Below are positions 6,229-6,283 of a stretch of DNA of 6,283 nucleotides, in pieces (position 1 is the first letter of the stretch; each line of letters starts with the position of its first letter). Both the position numbers and the translations under genes were made by a program. Where the stretch lies: the NCBI GenBank assembly GCA_004211235.1, contig SEEY01000240.1:1-6283 (forward strand), written 5' to 3'. The stretch comes from Rubrivivax sp. (GTDB lineage Bacteria > Pseudomonadota > Gammaproteobacteria > Burkholderiales > Burkholderiaceae). Under the pieces are notes generated by a model. It was not told the origin of the DNA and searched no databases. It was given only the letters and a program-made list of their open reading frames with translations.

Positions 6229-6283
6229 CGCTGCCTCGCCTGCGTTTCCCGACGGCTTCGAAGTGCGCGAGGTGCCCGGTGAA
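6175..6283. repeat. perfect 109-base fold-back palindrome (54-base arms, 1-base centre) at the right end
   Basis: Positions 6175-6228 and 6230-6283 are exact reverse complements around the single base C at 6229, with no mismatch in 54 pairs. The left arm is genuine coding sequence of the minus-strand hydrolase. The right arm therefore encodes the same peptide, AASPAFPDGFEVREVPGE, on the plus strand. The arm runs exactly to the window edge, so its full length is unknown. The near-absence of a loop and the coding origin of both arms argue for an inverted-duplication artefact at a sequence end. A real palindromic junction cannot be excluded. Confidence 0.95.

Noticed and set aside
5626..6282. 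Plus-strand open frame of 218 codons antisense to the second hydrolase
   Set aside because: The opposite strand has clear alpha/beta hydrolase motifs in order. This frame shows none and simply runs into the palindrome.
1..6283. tRNA, rRNA, CRISPR arrays, insertion sequences, integrases
   Set aside because: I saw no cloverleaf-like segment, regularly spaced repeats, transposase-like frame or terminal repeats apart from the end palindrome, which has no transposase nearby.

Overview
The window is very GC-rich and strongly biased to G or C at third codon positions. It encodes a classical Gram-negative trimeric-type porin with a C-terminal phenylalanine, plus two alpha/beta hydrolases and an MFS carrier. 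This gene content points to a proteobacterium, most likely a betaproteobacterium of the Burkholderiales (inference from protein style, not proven). Both ends look like sequence ends rather than arbitrary cuts. The left end opens inside a gene, and the right end is a perfect fold-back palindrome, so the whole window may be one short contig.

Layout. Positions 3-998 (+) hold the C-terminal part of a large regulator-type protein (winged-helix/ATPase/TPR family). Facing it, 7 bases away, is a small unrecognised gene on the minus strand (1006-1362). A 165-base divergent intergenic region (1363-1527) then leads into a tightly packed plus-strand cluster. This contains a small multi-pass membrane protein (1528-2037), an exported serine-type alpha/beta hydrolase (2103-2876), a YdhP-like MFS carrier (2910-4160) and a general porin (4172-5206) whose start is next to or overlaps the carrier's stop. 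A hairpin follows the porin. On the opposite strand, a second alpha/beta hydrolase with an aspartate in the nucleophile position (5341-6228, 5' end missing) is translationally coupled to the beginning of a secreted YbhB/YbcL(PEBP)-like gene. That gene looks like a truncated, frameshifted remnant ending at the porin's 3' end.

How the genes may work together. Porin, periplasmic hydrolase and inner-membrane carrier in one co-directional cluster would fit entry of a small molecule through the outer membrane, hydrolysis in the periplasm and transport across the inner membrane. The YdhP-type carriers are generally placed among drug/metabolite exporters, so export or detoxification is equally possible. 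The substrate cannot be read from the sequence.

No previously undescribed system is convincingly visible. The observations most worth a second look are the 109-base palindrome at the right end, which is probably a fold-back assembly or library artefact, and the PEBP-like gene remnant with an intact ribosome binding site.
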